A stretch of DNA of 64,000 nucleotides from Anthopleura xanthogrammica. Its lineage: Eukaryota > Cnidaria > Anthozoa > Actiniaria > Actiniidae. Of this stretch, positions 49,317 through 58,434 are shown piece by piece (within the stretch, counting starts at the first letter, position 1; every line of letters begins with the position of its first letter). The notes beneath the pieces are model-generated. The model was not told the DNA's origin, searched no databases, and saw only the letters and a program-made list of their open reading frames with translations. The position numbers were made by a program, and so were the translations under genes. The DNA is taken from the NCBI GenBank assembly GCA_964019055.1, contig OZ025208.1, positions 12,811,597 through 12,875,596 on the forward strand, in the 5' to 3' direction.

Positions 49317-49775
49317 ATCAGTTGATAATTCACGAGGACGAGAAATGTTCTAAAAAAGATCAGTTGCCAATCACATGCGCATACCTCGCGGGAACCAACA
49401 AGGACGGCGCGTTCTCATAGCATCAGTTGATAATTCACGAGGACGAGAAATGTTCTAAAAAAGATCAGTTGCCAATCACATGCGCATACCTCGCGGGAAC
49501 CAACAAGGACGGCGCGTTCTCATAGCATCAGTTGATAATTCACGAGGACGAGAAATGTTCTAAAAAAGATCAGTTGCCAATCACATGCGCATACCTCGCG
49601 GGAACCAACAAGGACGGCGCGTTCTCATATATATCAGTGACCATCAGTTGATAATTCATGAGGACGAGAAATGTTCTGAAAAAGGATCAGTTACCAATCA
49701 CGTGCCATATATGGGATATATACATACATACATACATACATACACGCGGGAACTACAAAGACGGCGCGTTCTTAT
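49317..49775 (+). repeat. Tandem array with 105-bp unit
   Basis: Units at 49317-49421 and 49422-49526 (105 bp each), 49527-49642 (with a short insertion) and about 49643-49775 (diverged, carrying a TACA microsatellite), plus a partial unit at 49266-49316. Landmarks: CAGTTGATAATTCACGAGG, GATCAGTTGCCAATCACATG, AAGGACGGCGCGTTCT. The unit length is a multiple of three, which gives repeated peptides in some frames, but stops occur in every unit. Confidence 0.9.
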
Positions 49776-50488
49776 TGGTTGGCTAAGGGGAGCGAAGGTT
49801 CGAGGGCATATGTGATATTTTGAGACGACTATCTGTGCTAAGCAGAATAAATTAGAGTTTTATAAAATTTGTCATTAAAATGTGTTTAACTAAATAACTA
49901 TTATATCTTTTACAAGAGAAAATGAACTAAGAGAAGGAATGAATCTCTCGTATTTAAGCTTGTAACCATCATAGCCAACGTTGGATGCTATATTGAACAT
50001 CATTTTATCGTTTATTTTCTGCGCGCATATAGTGCGCGTGCTCTACGCTGTTTGCTCACATTTTCTCATGTTTTTCCATGACAATAGAAGGACCTTTCTT
50101 ATTTCGACTCTGCCTTGCTTTCAATATACACCGGAGAATCATGTCAAGAGTTTTGAGGGGGAAGAGAGGGGAAACATACTGAATACTAGTGCCCAGTGTT
50201 CGGGGGAACACAAAACTGATATAAAACCGGTACAACTGATAGAAAAACGTAAAACCGTGTCTAAGCAGGTTTCCTGCGTGGTGATATTTTCCCGGACTAT
50301 CGTTAAAATACAGGCGCAACGTTAACTTCCTCGGAGAGTTGAAAGTTACAATTTTACCGCTATATAACAAAAAGGCGTTGCCGTGATAACGCGTGTTATG
50401 TTACTCCTCATTTTGACTCATGAAATTGCAATTTTTTCTGGCATTGCGCCTTATGTTGCTACTCACGTTACCACTCACGTTGCGCCCG

Positions 50489-50769
50489 AAGGCGTAGACA
50501 CAAGTAGCAAAAAAATCGTGCAACTTGTCGTGCAACAATGTTGCGTTGCAAGTTGCTGAGCGAATGTTGCTCGTATTACCACCCCGAGCAACAACAAAAT
50601 TTTCTTGCTCGATTTTGTTGCACAAAGTAGAAGATCTTTCTACTCTCAGCAACATAGAAAATTGGTTGCGCGCAGGGTGGTAATACGAGCAACATTCGCT
50701 TAGCAACTTGCAACGCAGCATTGTTGCACGACAAGTTGCACGATTTTGTTGCTCGTATTTAAGCGCCTT
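50489..50769. mobile_element. Foldback (MITE-like) element, family P1, copy 2
   Basis: Palindrome of about 281 bp with the same arm sequences as 14585-14869: CGTGCAACTTGTCGTGCAAC, GCGTTGCAAGTTGCTGAGCG, TTGCTCGTATTACCACC, and the spacer GTAGAAGATCTTTCTAC. Ends read AAGGCG and, inverted, AAGGCGCTT. The arms match each other better than in copy 1, suggesting a younger insertion. Confidence 0.85.
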
Positions 50770-51301
50770 TTGTCCTGGCCTTAGATTCTGAAAAATCTCT
50801 GGTTTCTCAACGGTGGGTTTCCTGTGTTTTTGAGCCCGTGAAAGACCTGGAGCGATCAAATATGCTAATGATTTGTACGCGAGCCAAAAAAAAAACACAG
50901 TGACAGATCGAGTAACAAATTATAGTGGACTTTCTACCAATTATTCATGGTGATATCTTCCTTTTTACGTGTGTACTACTCAATGTGATCCCTAGGAACG
51001 ACAAGGATATCCTCTAGACGGGATTTATTCAAGAATTGTGGGGATAAAGTTGTCAAAAGCAGACAAATATTCGGCATGTTTGGAGACAACGACAAACGAA
51101 TCAACAACATGTGGATCTCCTGGCAATCAAGCGTTTTTTACGATTTATTTTGATAGATTTAACAGCATGCAGCCAACGAATTGATAAATAAGTAACTAAA
51201 GAAAATACCGCTAGTTCTGAATCGTTTTTTTGGTTGTAGCGGTCGTAAATTTTAGCCTTGGGCTTCGGGAATTTCACCGCCCTTCACTTCCTGTCGAAGT
51301 T

Positions 51302-51328
51302 ATGCCAACTGCGAGAAAGATGGTTTGA
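51302..51328 (+). promoter_or_regulatory. Upstream ORF before EXTL3 start
   Basis: An eight-codon frame (MPTARKMV, stop TGA) ends three bases before the EXTL3 start codon and in the same frame. If transcribed, it would put the main ATG immediately after a terminating ribosome and could dampen translation. It also fixes 51332 as the first usable in-frame ATG. Confidence 0.5.
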
Positions 51329-51331
51329 AAA

Positions 51332-54300
51332 ATGTTTCGGAGGATGCTACGTGTTTTGCCTTGTAAGATAAAGGATTATCTTGTCTTGAAAGTGCTTATC
51401 TGTGCCTTGGTGTTTGCAGTTATTGGACCTCTGGTGTTTCTTCACCATTTGAACAGAGATATTAGCTCCAGTGATTTTACTATTCAATCCTTTCAGTCAA
51501 GAAGCAAGCTCGATAAAACTTATGCCAAAGATGAGTTTTTACTGGAAAGACTCGAGGAGTACCGGCGACAGATTAAAGAATTAGAAAGAATTAAGCTTTC
51601 TTTGTCTAATGAATTAAGGGATTTGGAAGGAAAGAGACACATCACTCAAAAAGATATCCAAAAACTTCATGAGAGCGCTGAAAAATTACAGAAGGACTCC
51701 AATTCCGTTAAGGATTTGGTTAGTAGTGCTAAACGAAAACTAGACGTTTATAAATTAGAAGAAACTAAAATTAGTCAGTGCCCACAGCTTCCTGAAATGA
51801 GGTTGCCAAAAGCACCTGAATTGCCGCTACAAAGAAATCAAATTTTATCTTTTAGTGATGATGATGGTGATTCTTGTAATCTCGAGAAGTGCTTTGACTT
51901 TAGCCAGTGCCCTTATGCCAAGGGATTTTCAATTTATGTTTACAATCCTACGAACTATCTGATTGGATCTAATCCCTCATTTGATGTAATGTCCATATAC
52001 AAAATACTGAAAGACAGTTCTTATTATACATCAAATGCTACAACTGCTTGTGTTTATGTAGTCCTTGTGGGATCCCTGGATCAACTATCAAAAGAAAATA
52101 TAGATCACAGTATACATGCCTTGCCTTACTGGAACAAAGATGGCAGGAACCATTTTTTATTAAATTTAATATCGTTAATAAACTCTTACACAGACATTCG
52201 AGGAATTGGAATTAACACCGGAATGGCATTTGTGGGCCAGACTTCCTTTTCTAGTTCACATCTGCGTCCTGATTTTGACCTGGTGGTCCCGCCTATCAAT
52301 ATCACTAAGTCAATAGGGGGAGGATTGTGGGAGCAAGCACCTCAACAGTTGCCAGCCTTTAGAAAGTACTTCCTGAGCTTTAAAGGAGAGATGCCCAAAA
52401 CAGGCAAAAAATATTCATTTTTAAGTGCCAATGACTTTTTATCGTTGTCAAAGGAAGCAAAGAATTTTTTTATTTCTACAAGTTGCAAGGGCAGTAATAA
52501 TGCAAGTGTAAAGAAAGTGGAGCATTTAGAGTGGATGCTATGTGGTAGCCATGAAAGTAGAGTAGCGATACTGAAAAAATCTACTTTTACCATAATACCT
52601 GGACCTGTGGACAGCATGGGATCTTGGGATGCAGCTCAGGTTCGTCTGATTGAAGCCTTGCAAAGTGGAGCAATACCAGTGATCCTGAGTACTGCAGTAT
52701 CTTTACCCTTCAGCGATATGATTGATTGGCATCTGGCTGCTATAATTTTGCCCTCTCCTCGCATCACAGAACTTAATATGTTACTACACACTGTGACTGT
52801 AAATGACCTATTACAACTCAGACAACAGGGTCAGTTCTTGTGGGAAAACTACTTTTCAAAACCACAAGCTACTTTGGATGCCATATTAGCAGCTGTTAGA
52901 ACAAAGCTATCTCTTCCAGCCAAACCATTATCAACAACTCCATCAATATCAGTATTTTCTCCCTCAAACAAACCATTGATTAATCCACCTGATCCTGATG
53001 CTATTCTTGAACTTCCAATCAAATCTCCAACATTTACAGCCAACTTTACCAGCACAGTTAACTTTATCAGAGATCAATGGAACAAGCCTCCAGGAGCAGT
53101 GTATCTACTTCCAAGTTCACCCTTTGAACCACTTTTTCCATCTTCTGCTTCTTTTAAGAACTCTACTACAGAATTTGAGCTTATCGGAGGAGGTAAAGGA
53201 GGCTCAGGAGAAGCCTTCAGCAGGGCCCAAGGTGGAAACCACCCAAAAGAACAGTTTACAGTAGTGATATTGACTTATGAGAGAGAGTTGGTTTTGATGG
53301 AATCAATACAAAGACTTGTAGGATTACATTACTTAAATAAAGTTGTGGTTGTGTGGAACAGTCCTTTGACACCTTCACCTAGCTTGCGATGGCCAGATAT
53401 TGGTGTTCCTGTTCATGTAAGTATATGTTGCGTGCATAACAATTATCTCACTTTCTGATTGGTTGGTGGTGTGCACTTTATGAAAGCATGCATTCACTTT
53501 TTTCCATACACCCGTTCATAGACAAAACAATTCCAATTGGGGCTGCAAGGTAAATGTAGCTTCAAAGGATTATTCAAATTTGAACCTTGCAGCCTCGACT
53601 GAATGCTTTGTGTTTGACCAGTGAACTGATGTATGGAAAGTGGTGAATAATACACACTTTTCTATTTAATCTTTCATTTCCAAAATAATGACTATTCTAA
53701 TTTGTATTTTATAAAAGAAATTTAAAAACTTGTTTGCTGTTCCATGTGCAATTATAAAGCACTTGGTGGTTGGCAGAACACATGAAAAGTATTGAGAAGC
53801 ACTTCTCATGCTTGTGCTACAGGGCTTGAAATAATGGCTGGTCATTATGACCGGCCAAATTAGTTTTAGCTTGGTTAAACCCCATTTCTGGCTCAACGTT
53901 ATTGGTTAAAATGACCAGCAAGGGAAAGATTTGACCAGACAAGTTCCAATTCAAGCCAGACATTATCCATTACATTGACTGCCTGGTTTTTTCAAGCCCT
54001 GTCCCTATAACACTTCTCTCATGTTCTGCCAACCCTGTGTGCTTCATAACTGCATACAGCATGTGTGCATTTTCTATTTCTTTAGTACCACATATGGCAA
54101 AGGTACTTATATAGTATGTTTTTCTTGGTTTTAGGTGGTCAAGACATCAAAGAACAGTCTCAATAACAGGTTTATCCCATATGATGTGATTGAAACTGAT
54201 GCTATCCTGTCCATTGATGATGATGTGGAATTACGACATGATGAAATATTACTGGCATTCAGGTAAGAAATGTCTATCCATATCTCTACCCATCCATCCC

Positions 54301-57268
54301 TCCACCCATCCATCCATCCCTCCACCCACCCATCCATCTATCCTCCCATTCATCCCTTCATCCATCCATCCATCCATCCATCCTCCCATTCATCCCTTCA
54401 TCCACCTACCCACCCACCCAAGGGTTATTTGTTAATTTTTTGTTATATCCAACAGAGTTTGGCGTGAAAACAGAGATAGAATTGTTGGGTTTCCTGGTCG
54501 GTACCATGCATGGGATGATGTGAACAAAAGATGGACCTATGAATCCAAATATGCTTGTGAGCTGTCATTGATTCTTACTGGTGCAGCATTTATTCACAGA
54601 GTAAGTATTTTTGGCATGTGGTTTTTAAAAAAACAGTCAATGCTGCCTATGTAGAGATCAGTTGTGATAAGAGTCTTGAAACTAACCAAAACCACATTAA
54701 GAGGGGATGTCAGCAAAAATCGAACATACGCCGGCAACAGTCAAAAATTCGATTTCGCTCATATTTTGGTATTAGGTAGGCCTATATGCGAGATATATCA
54801 TGGTATGTTTCATTTGTCGAAATATGGCTTCATTTCCGAGAAAAACGAGAAAAACGAATTTGTCAATAATTGACCCTTTGAGAGAGCCAAAATATACTCC
54901 AACTTCGGGGGGCTCGCAAGCCTTTGCAAAAATATCTACATGTTTAATTCTTAAACAACTGTTTTATATGATGTTTTAACTTTAAAAAGCTGAAATTTCA
55001 TTGTCTTCCAATAAGTTTATAACGGTGAAAAAAATTTATTTACCAGGGTACTTTGACGCCTTGTGAAAAGTAACGAATTTTCAAAAAATGTTTTCACCGT
55101 GTGCTAAATAAGATAAAAGACCGATATTAAGAAAATGAAAAGTCGAAATAATATTCTAACCGTGACTAAAAGCTTTTTAAAGTTAAAACATCATATAAAA
55201 CAGTTGTTTAAGAATTAAACATGTAGATATTTTTGCAAAGGCTCGTGAGCCCCCCGAAGTTGGAGTATATTTTGGCTCTCTCAAAGGGTCAATTATTGAC
55301 AAATTCGTTTTTCTCGTTTTTCTCGGAAATGAAGCCATATTTCGACAAATGAAACATACCATGATATATCTCGCATATAGGCCTACCTAATACCAAAATA
55401 TGAGCGAAATCGAATTTTTGACTGTTGCCGGTAAATTTTGATTTTGTTCGATTTTTGCTGACATCTTCTCTTAAACAAACAGGTTTTAAAATGTGGTTGA
55501 ACAGGGACTGCAGAGCATAGTTTTGAGTGGGGGAGGGGGGAGGCTGGAGGGAGGGGGGGCTAATCTGGGGGGTTTCAGTGAAATGCCCTCCCCAAAAAAT
55601 TTGGATATTAAGATCATCTAATATCCTCAATGTCGGTATTAGAGTACAAGCACTAAAAGAATGCAACCTTATAGTGCTAAATTATTATGCTTATTCTATT
55701 GTTTTCTATTGTTTAATTAGTGCTATTAGTACTAATTAGTACTATTTGTTTCATGGGTTTAGTGCAAGCACTCTAATGGGGTTTCATTTATAGTGTCGTA
55801 GTTAATGTACCTATTTCTGTAAAAAAAAAAAATTTTTATCTTTACCTGAGGACTATTATTTATTTCGGTATAAACCTATTCTTATTACATGGATGTTTTA
55901 CATTTCAGTGTTGTATTTACTAGGCATAAGTTGTTTATTTTCCTGCAGGAAGCTATGCAACTTGTTAAAATTCCTTCCGTACCCCACCCTTCCTGCAGCA
56001 ATAGACTTTTCCCAAATTTGCTTGAGTGACCACAAAACAATGGTTCCAAGTTGAGGTTGGACTCGATTTGTCCAAACATTTACTGTATTTATCAAGTCCA
56101 ACCTTGAATTGGAGCTATTATTTCATGGGCATTCAAGTGAATTCAGGAAAGGTCTTTTACGAATCCTCAAAAATATTACTGCAGTTTTCATAAACATGCG
56201 AACTCAGTAGCTGCGAGCTGCATGCTGAAATTTGTTTTTTCGCTTCTGCCAATCAAAACTAATCTTTTGGTACCTTTTATATTTTTGACTGATGGCAGTG
56301 AAAAACCAAATTCCAAGGGGCAACTTGCAACTACAGAGTTCACATGTTTATGAAAATTGCAGTGAATAAGAAATGAAATGGGTTTGATAATATTATTTGT
56401 TTGTCTTGACAGTATTACTTTTATCTCTACACTCACTGGATGCCTAAGAGAATAATCAACAAGGTCGATGAGTACATGAATTGTGAAGATATTGCCATGA
56501 ACTTCTTGGTTTCTCACATTGCACGCAAACCACCTCTGAAGGTAAAAATATTCTGACAATGTTCCATGACATTGATTACTTTTAGTCATGACAAGATATT
56601 TGGTGCAATAAACAATGGAGAGGGTACTGTATTTGTGTGAATCAAGGGTGATGTAGCAGTAGTGCACTCATCTCTTATGTCTGGGGTCTTGGGTTTGATT
56701 CCTGAACTTGACATCACTAATGACTAGAGTTTGTTAAGTCTCTCTTCCACAAAACCTAACACGCTAAATTCCAATTTAATCTGTGAGTTAGCCGTGCCCT
56801 GACTTAGATCAGCCAAGAGGTTGTTTGAGGGTTTGATCTGTGAGTTAGCTGTGTCCTGACTTAGATCAGCCAAGAGGTTGTTTGAGGGTTTGATCTATGA
56901 GTTAGCCATGCCCTGACTTAGATCAGCTCAGTTTTTTCAGGGTTTAATCTGCTGTAAATACGGGAGTGTTAGATATCATCAGAAGCTACTTTGTCTCCAA
57001 ATTAATGTCATTAATTTTAGCTTTTAACTTTAGCATTTTTTCTTATTATATTCATCAGGTAACATCTCGCTGGACATTCCTCTGCCCAAGCTGTCCTATC
57101 TCACTGTGGGAGGATAAATCTCACTTTGAAGAACGTCATGAATGCATGAATTATTTTGAAAGGGTTTATGGTTACATGCCTCTTCTGAAGACTCAGTACA
57201 GGGCTGACTCTGTCTTGTTCAAGACAAGGATCCCTTCCTCTGAGACCAAGTGCTTCAAGTATGTTTGA
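51332..57268 (+). CDS. EXTL3: Exostosin-like 3, heparan-sulfate chain-initiating GlcNAc transferase
   Basis: Complete, five exons, 898 residues: 51332-53416, 54135-54262, 54456-54600, 56413-56541, 57059-57268. An in-frame TGA six bases upstream fixes the start. Layout: short cytosolic tail; one membrane anchor at about residues 19-37 ([19 protein letters not shown]), type II; coiled coil about 65-145; exostosin domain from about 190 ([13 protein letters not shown]) to 530; linker; GT64 transferase domain from about 640 ([25 protein letters not shown]) to the end. [12 protein letters not shown] contains the metal-binding DDD at 723-725, and [13 protein letters not shown] is the conserved acceptor-site region. 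EXTL3 adds the first alpha-1,4-GlcNAc to the GlcA-Gal-Gal-Xyl linker in the Golgi/ER, committing chains to heparan sulfate (family knowledge). The close match along the whole length, including the ending ETKCFKYV, separates it from EXT1, EXT2 and EXTL2. The first 695 codons are one exon. Confidence 0.96.
53822..53985 (+). repeat. Dispersed repeat family P4, copy 2
   Basis: In EXTL3 intron 1. Inverted relative of 27868-28020, recognised by TGGTCATTATGACCGGCC, ATTTCTGGCTCAACG and GACAAGTTCCAATTCAAGCC. Confidence 0.65.
54275..54420 (+). repeat. CATC tetranucleotide microsatellite in EXTL3 intron 2
   Basis: About 145 bp of CATC/CACC units (CATCCATCCATCC), with imperfect higher-order blocks around CTCCCATTCATCCCTTC. 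It takes up most of this 193-bp intron. Confidence 0.9.
54697..55474. mobile_element. Long-inverted-repeat DNA element in EXTL3 intron 3
   Basis: Two arms of nearly 300 bp (about 54697-54990 and 55179-55474) are almost perfect reverse complements, separated by about 190 bp. Landmarks inverted between arms: GGATGTCAGCAAAAATCGAA, GGTAGGCCTATATGCGAGAT, AACTTCGGGGGGCTCGC, AACTGTTTTATATGATG. Both arms give the same translated peptide on opposite strands. The only obvious indel is ~9 bp near the outer ends. The element is bounded by TTAA on both sides, the target used by piggyBac-type elements. It has no transposase gene, so it is a large non-autonomous element. Confidence 0.85.
55975..56135. mobile_element. 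Foldback element family P3, copy 1
   Basis: Palindrome of about 160 bp in EXTL3 intron 3. The left arm AAGTTGAGGTTGGACT faces inverted AGTCCAACCTTGAATTGG, and AGACTTTTCCC faces GGAAAGGTCTTTT. Relatives are at 57375-57548 and 59190-59290. Confidence 0.65.
56178..56365. mobile_element. Palindromic element in EXTL3 intron 3 (ACTGCA ends)
   Basis: About 188 bp. The left end ACTGCAGTTTTCATAAACATG is matched inverted by CATGTTTATGAAAATTGCAGT. Inner arms TTGTTTTTTCGCTTCTGCC and GGCAGTGAAAAACCAAA also pair. It ends about 48 bp before exon 4. Confidence 0.75.
56640..56945 (+). mobile_element. SINE-2 copy with 57-bp minisatellite tail
   Basis: In EXTL3 intron 4. Head AATCAAGGGTGATGTAGCAG, decayed B box GGGTTTGATTCC, body TAAGTCTCTCTTCCACAAAA. 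Then a tail of about three 57-bp units in which CTGACTTAGATCAGC recurs at 56799, 56856 and 56913. The same unit occurs inverted at 18590-18710. Confidence 0.8.
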
Positions 57269-57374
57269 TACCCGGGAGGAATGCAAAGGTTTAAGAAAGA
57301 TGAAATGCTAAAAATTATCATCAACGAAAAGACAGATGATGGAGTTCACTACTTACACAAGTCCAATGGCAATT

Positions 57375-57548
57375 GCAATAGCCCACTTTTGATTCTGGTT
57401 GAGTGATCACCCACAAAGAAATTCAAGGCGAGGTTACAGGGAAACAAAAGAATATATTAGGATTACTATATTGTTTCCCCGGAGCCTCATCTTGAATTGG
57501 TTTATGTGTTATCACTCTACCAGAATATCGAAAGTGGGCTATTGTATC
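57375..57548. mobile_element. Foldback element family P3, copy in EXTL3 3' UTR
   Basis: Palindrome of about 174 bp starting 107 nt after the EXTL3 stop. ATAGCCCACTTTTGATTCTGG faces inverted CCAGAATATCGAAAGTGGGC, and GAGTGATCAC faces GTGTTATCACTC. Inner arms AAATTCAAGGCGAGG and CCTCATCTTGAATT also pair. Confidence 0.75.
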
Positions 57549-57838
57549 TGGAAAGAATCAAGAAGGATAAGAATGAGGGCAATATTCTTTATTGCAACAT
57601 ATTCTGATTGTGAAGTCATCTCTAATTGGTCATTTTGAGAACCACAGCTTCAATTCATTCCATAGAGAGAATTCTTTTGCATGGCATGTTATTGTGGCTG
57701 ATGACAATTCCACCAAGGTTAACAGAAGTAACAATCAGAACTCTATAGCAAGGAAGGTCTAGCTGGCTTGGATAGTTTAGCCTTTAAGAAAGGCTCTGAA
57801 AATATTTTAGACTTACACATATTTTGAAAACCACACAT

Positions 57839-58061
57839 TTTACAGTGAAAATTGAAAAACTGTGGGCACCCAGAAATATTTCAGAAATCATGCCTCGCTC
57901 GTTGAACAATCTGAAACAACTCTCTAACTGCAAGAAATGCGACTGATTTGTAGTCAGATGAATTTCTTGAAGTTAGAGAATCGTTTTATATTGTTCAATG
58001 AACGATAAACAATTTCTTATATATTTCTGGGTGCCCATGGTTTTTCGATTTGCACTGTAAT
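57839..58061. mobile_element. Mariner-like MITE at the end of EXTL3 3' UTR
   Basis: About 223 bp. The left end TACAGTGAAAATTGAAAAAC is matched inverted by TTTTTCGATTTGCACTGTA; both arms continue through GGGCACCCAGAAATAT and inner TCTCTAACTGCAAGAAAT. TA dinucleotides next to CAGTG ends are the hallmark of Tc1/mariner-type elements. It has no coding sequence. Confidence 0.8.
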
Positions 58062-58063
58062 AC

Positions 58064-58069
58064 AATAAA
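58064..58069 (+). terminator. Candidate poly(A) signal of EXTL3
   Basis: AATAAA, about 796 nt after the stop and three bases past the MITE end. It is followed by a T-rich then TG-rich stretch (TTTGTATTGAATGTGC). Confidence 0.5.
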
Positions 58070-58239
58070 GAGAGATATATTTGTATTGAATGTGCATGTT
58101 GCATCTCAGAGTGCATGAGAAAGGGATTGTCAATGTATCCAATGCATTTCATCCATTTCCCTAATTATGTGACCAACACAGCAAAAGCTGTCTAGGATTT
58201 TGGCTTTCATTATTCAAAAGATAATGACTCAGACCTTTG

Positions 58240-58434
58240 GAAATTTCATTGACAGTAGCCAAAAACCCAGACGTCTCAAGTAACATCCAAGCAAGATAAA
58301 TGGTGACCTTGCAATGGTAAAGACCTTTTTTTAACACCTTGGACAAATATTATTCACATGTCTCTATCATTGCAAGCTCACAATTCCTCTCGCTTCAATG
58401 TAAAGGACAGGGAACTGTGAAATGGACTATTATG
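58240..58434. mobile_element. Foldback element family P2, copy B
   Basis: The right arm (TCTATCATTGCAAGCTCAC, CAGGGAACTGTGAAATGGACTAT) is well kept. The left arm (GGTGACCTTGCAATGGTAAAG) is diverged outward. The spacer TTAACACCTTGGACAA matches copy A in inverse. Confidence 0.65.

Larger units (their letters stand above)
44675..51331. other. 6.7-kb ZNF-EXTL3 intergenic region
   Basis: No gene is supported. After the ZNF 3' UTR comes AT-rich unique-looking DNA. The open frame at 47553-47915 (120 codons, ending FLRDFVHELAERK) has no family I recognise. Then follow the inverted-repeat element at 48574-49196, the 105-bp tandem array at 49317-49775, and the P1 foldback element at 50489-50769. Confidence 0.6.

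Noticed and set aside
49317..49700. Tandem hammerhead ribozyme (retrozyme-like) array, prompted by GAGGACGAGAAA in each 105-bp unit
   Set aside because: The conserved CUGANGA core is absent (the unit reads TTGATAA) and no GUC cleavage triplet is in place, so the catalytic core cannot form as known.
49266..49775. CRISPR-like array
   Set aside because: Units are contiguous 105-bp tandem copies without unique spacers, and the window is animal nuclear DNA.
50401..50898. 165-codon minus-strand open frame
   Set aside because: Most of it is the P1 foldback element; similar peptides arise from the other P1 copy at 14671-14922.
54664..55666. Two proteins sharing an identical C-terminal peptide on opposite strands
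   Set aside because: The shared peptide is the translation of the two arms of an inverted repeat; there is no other coding evidence.
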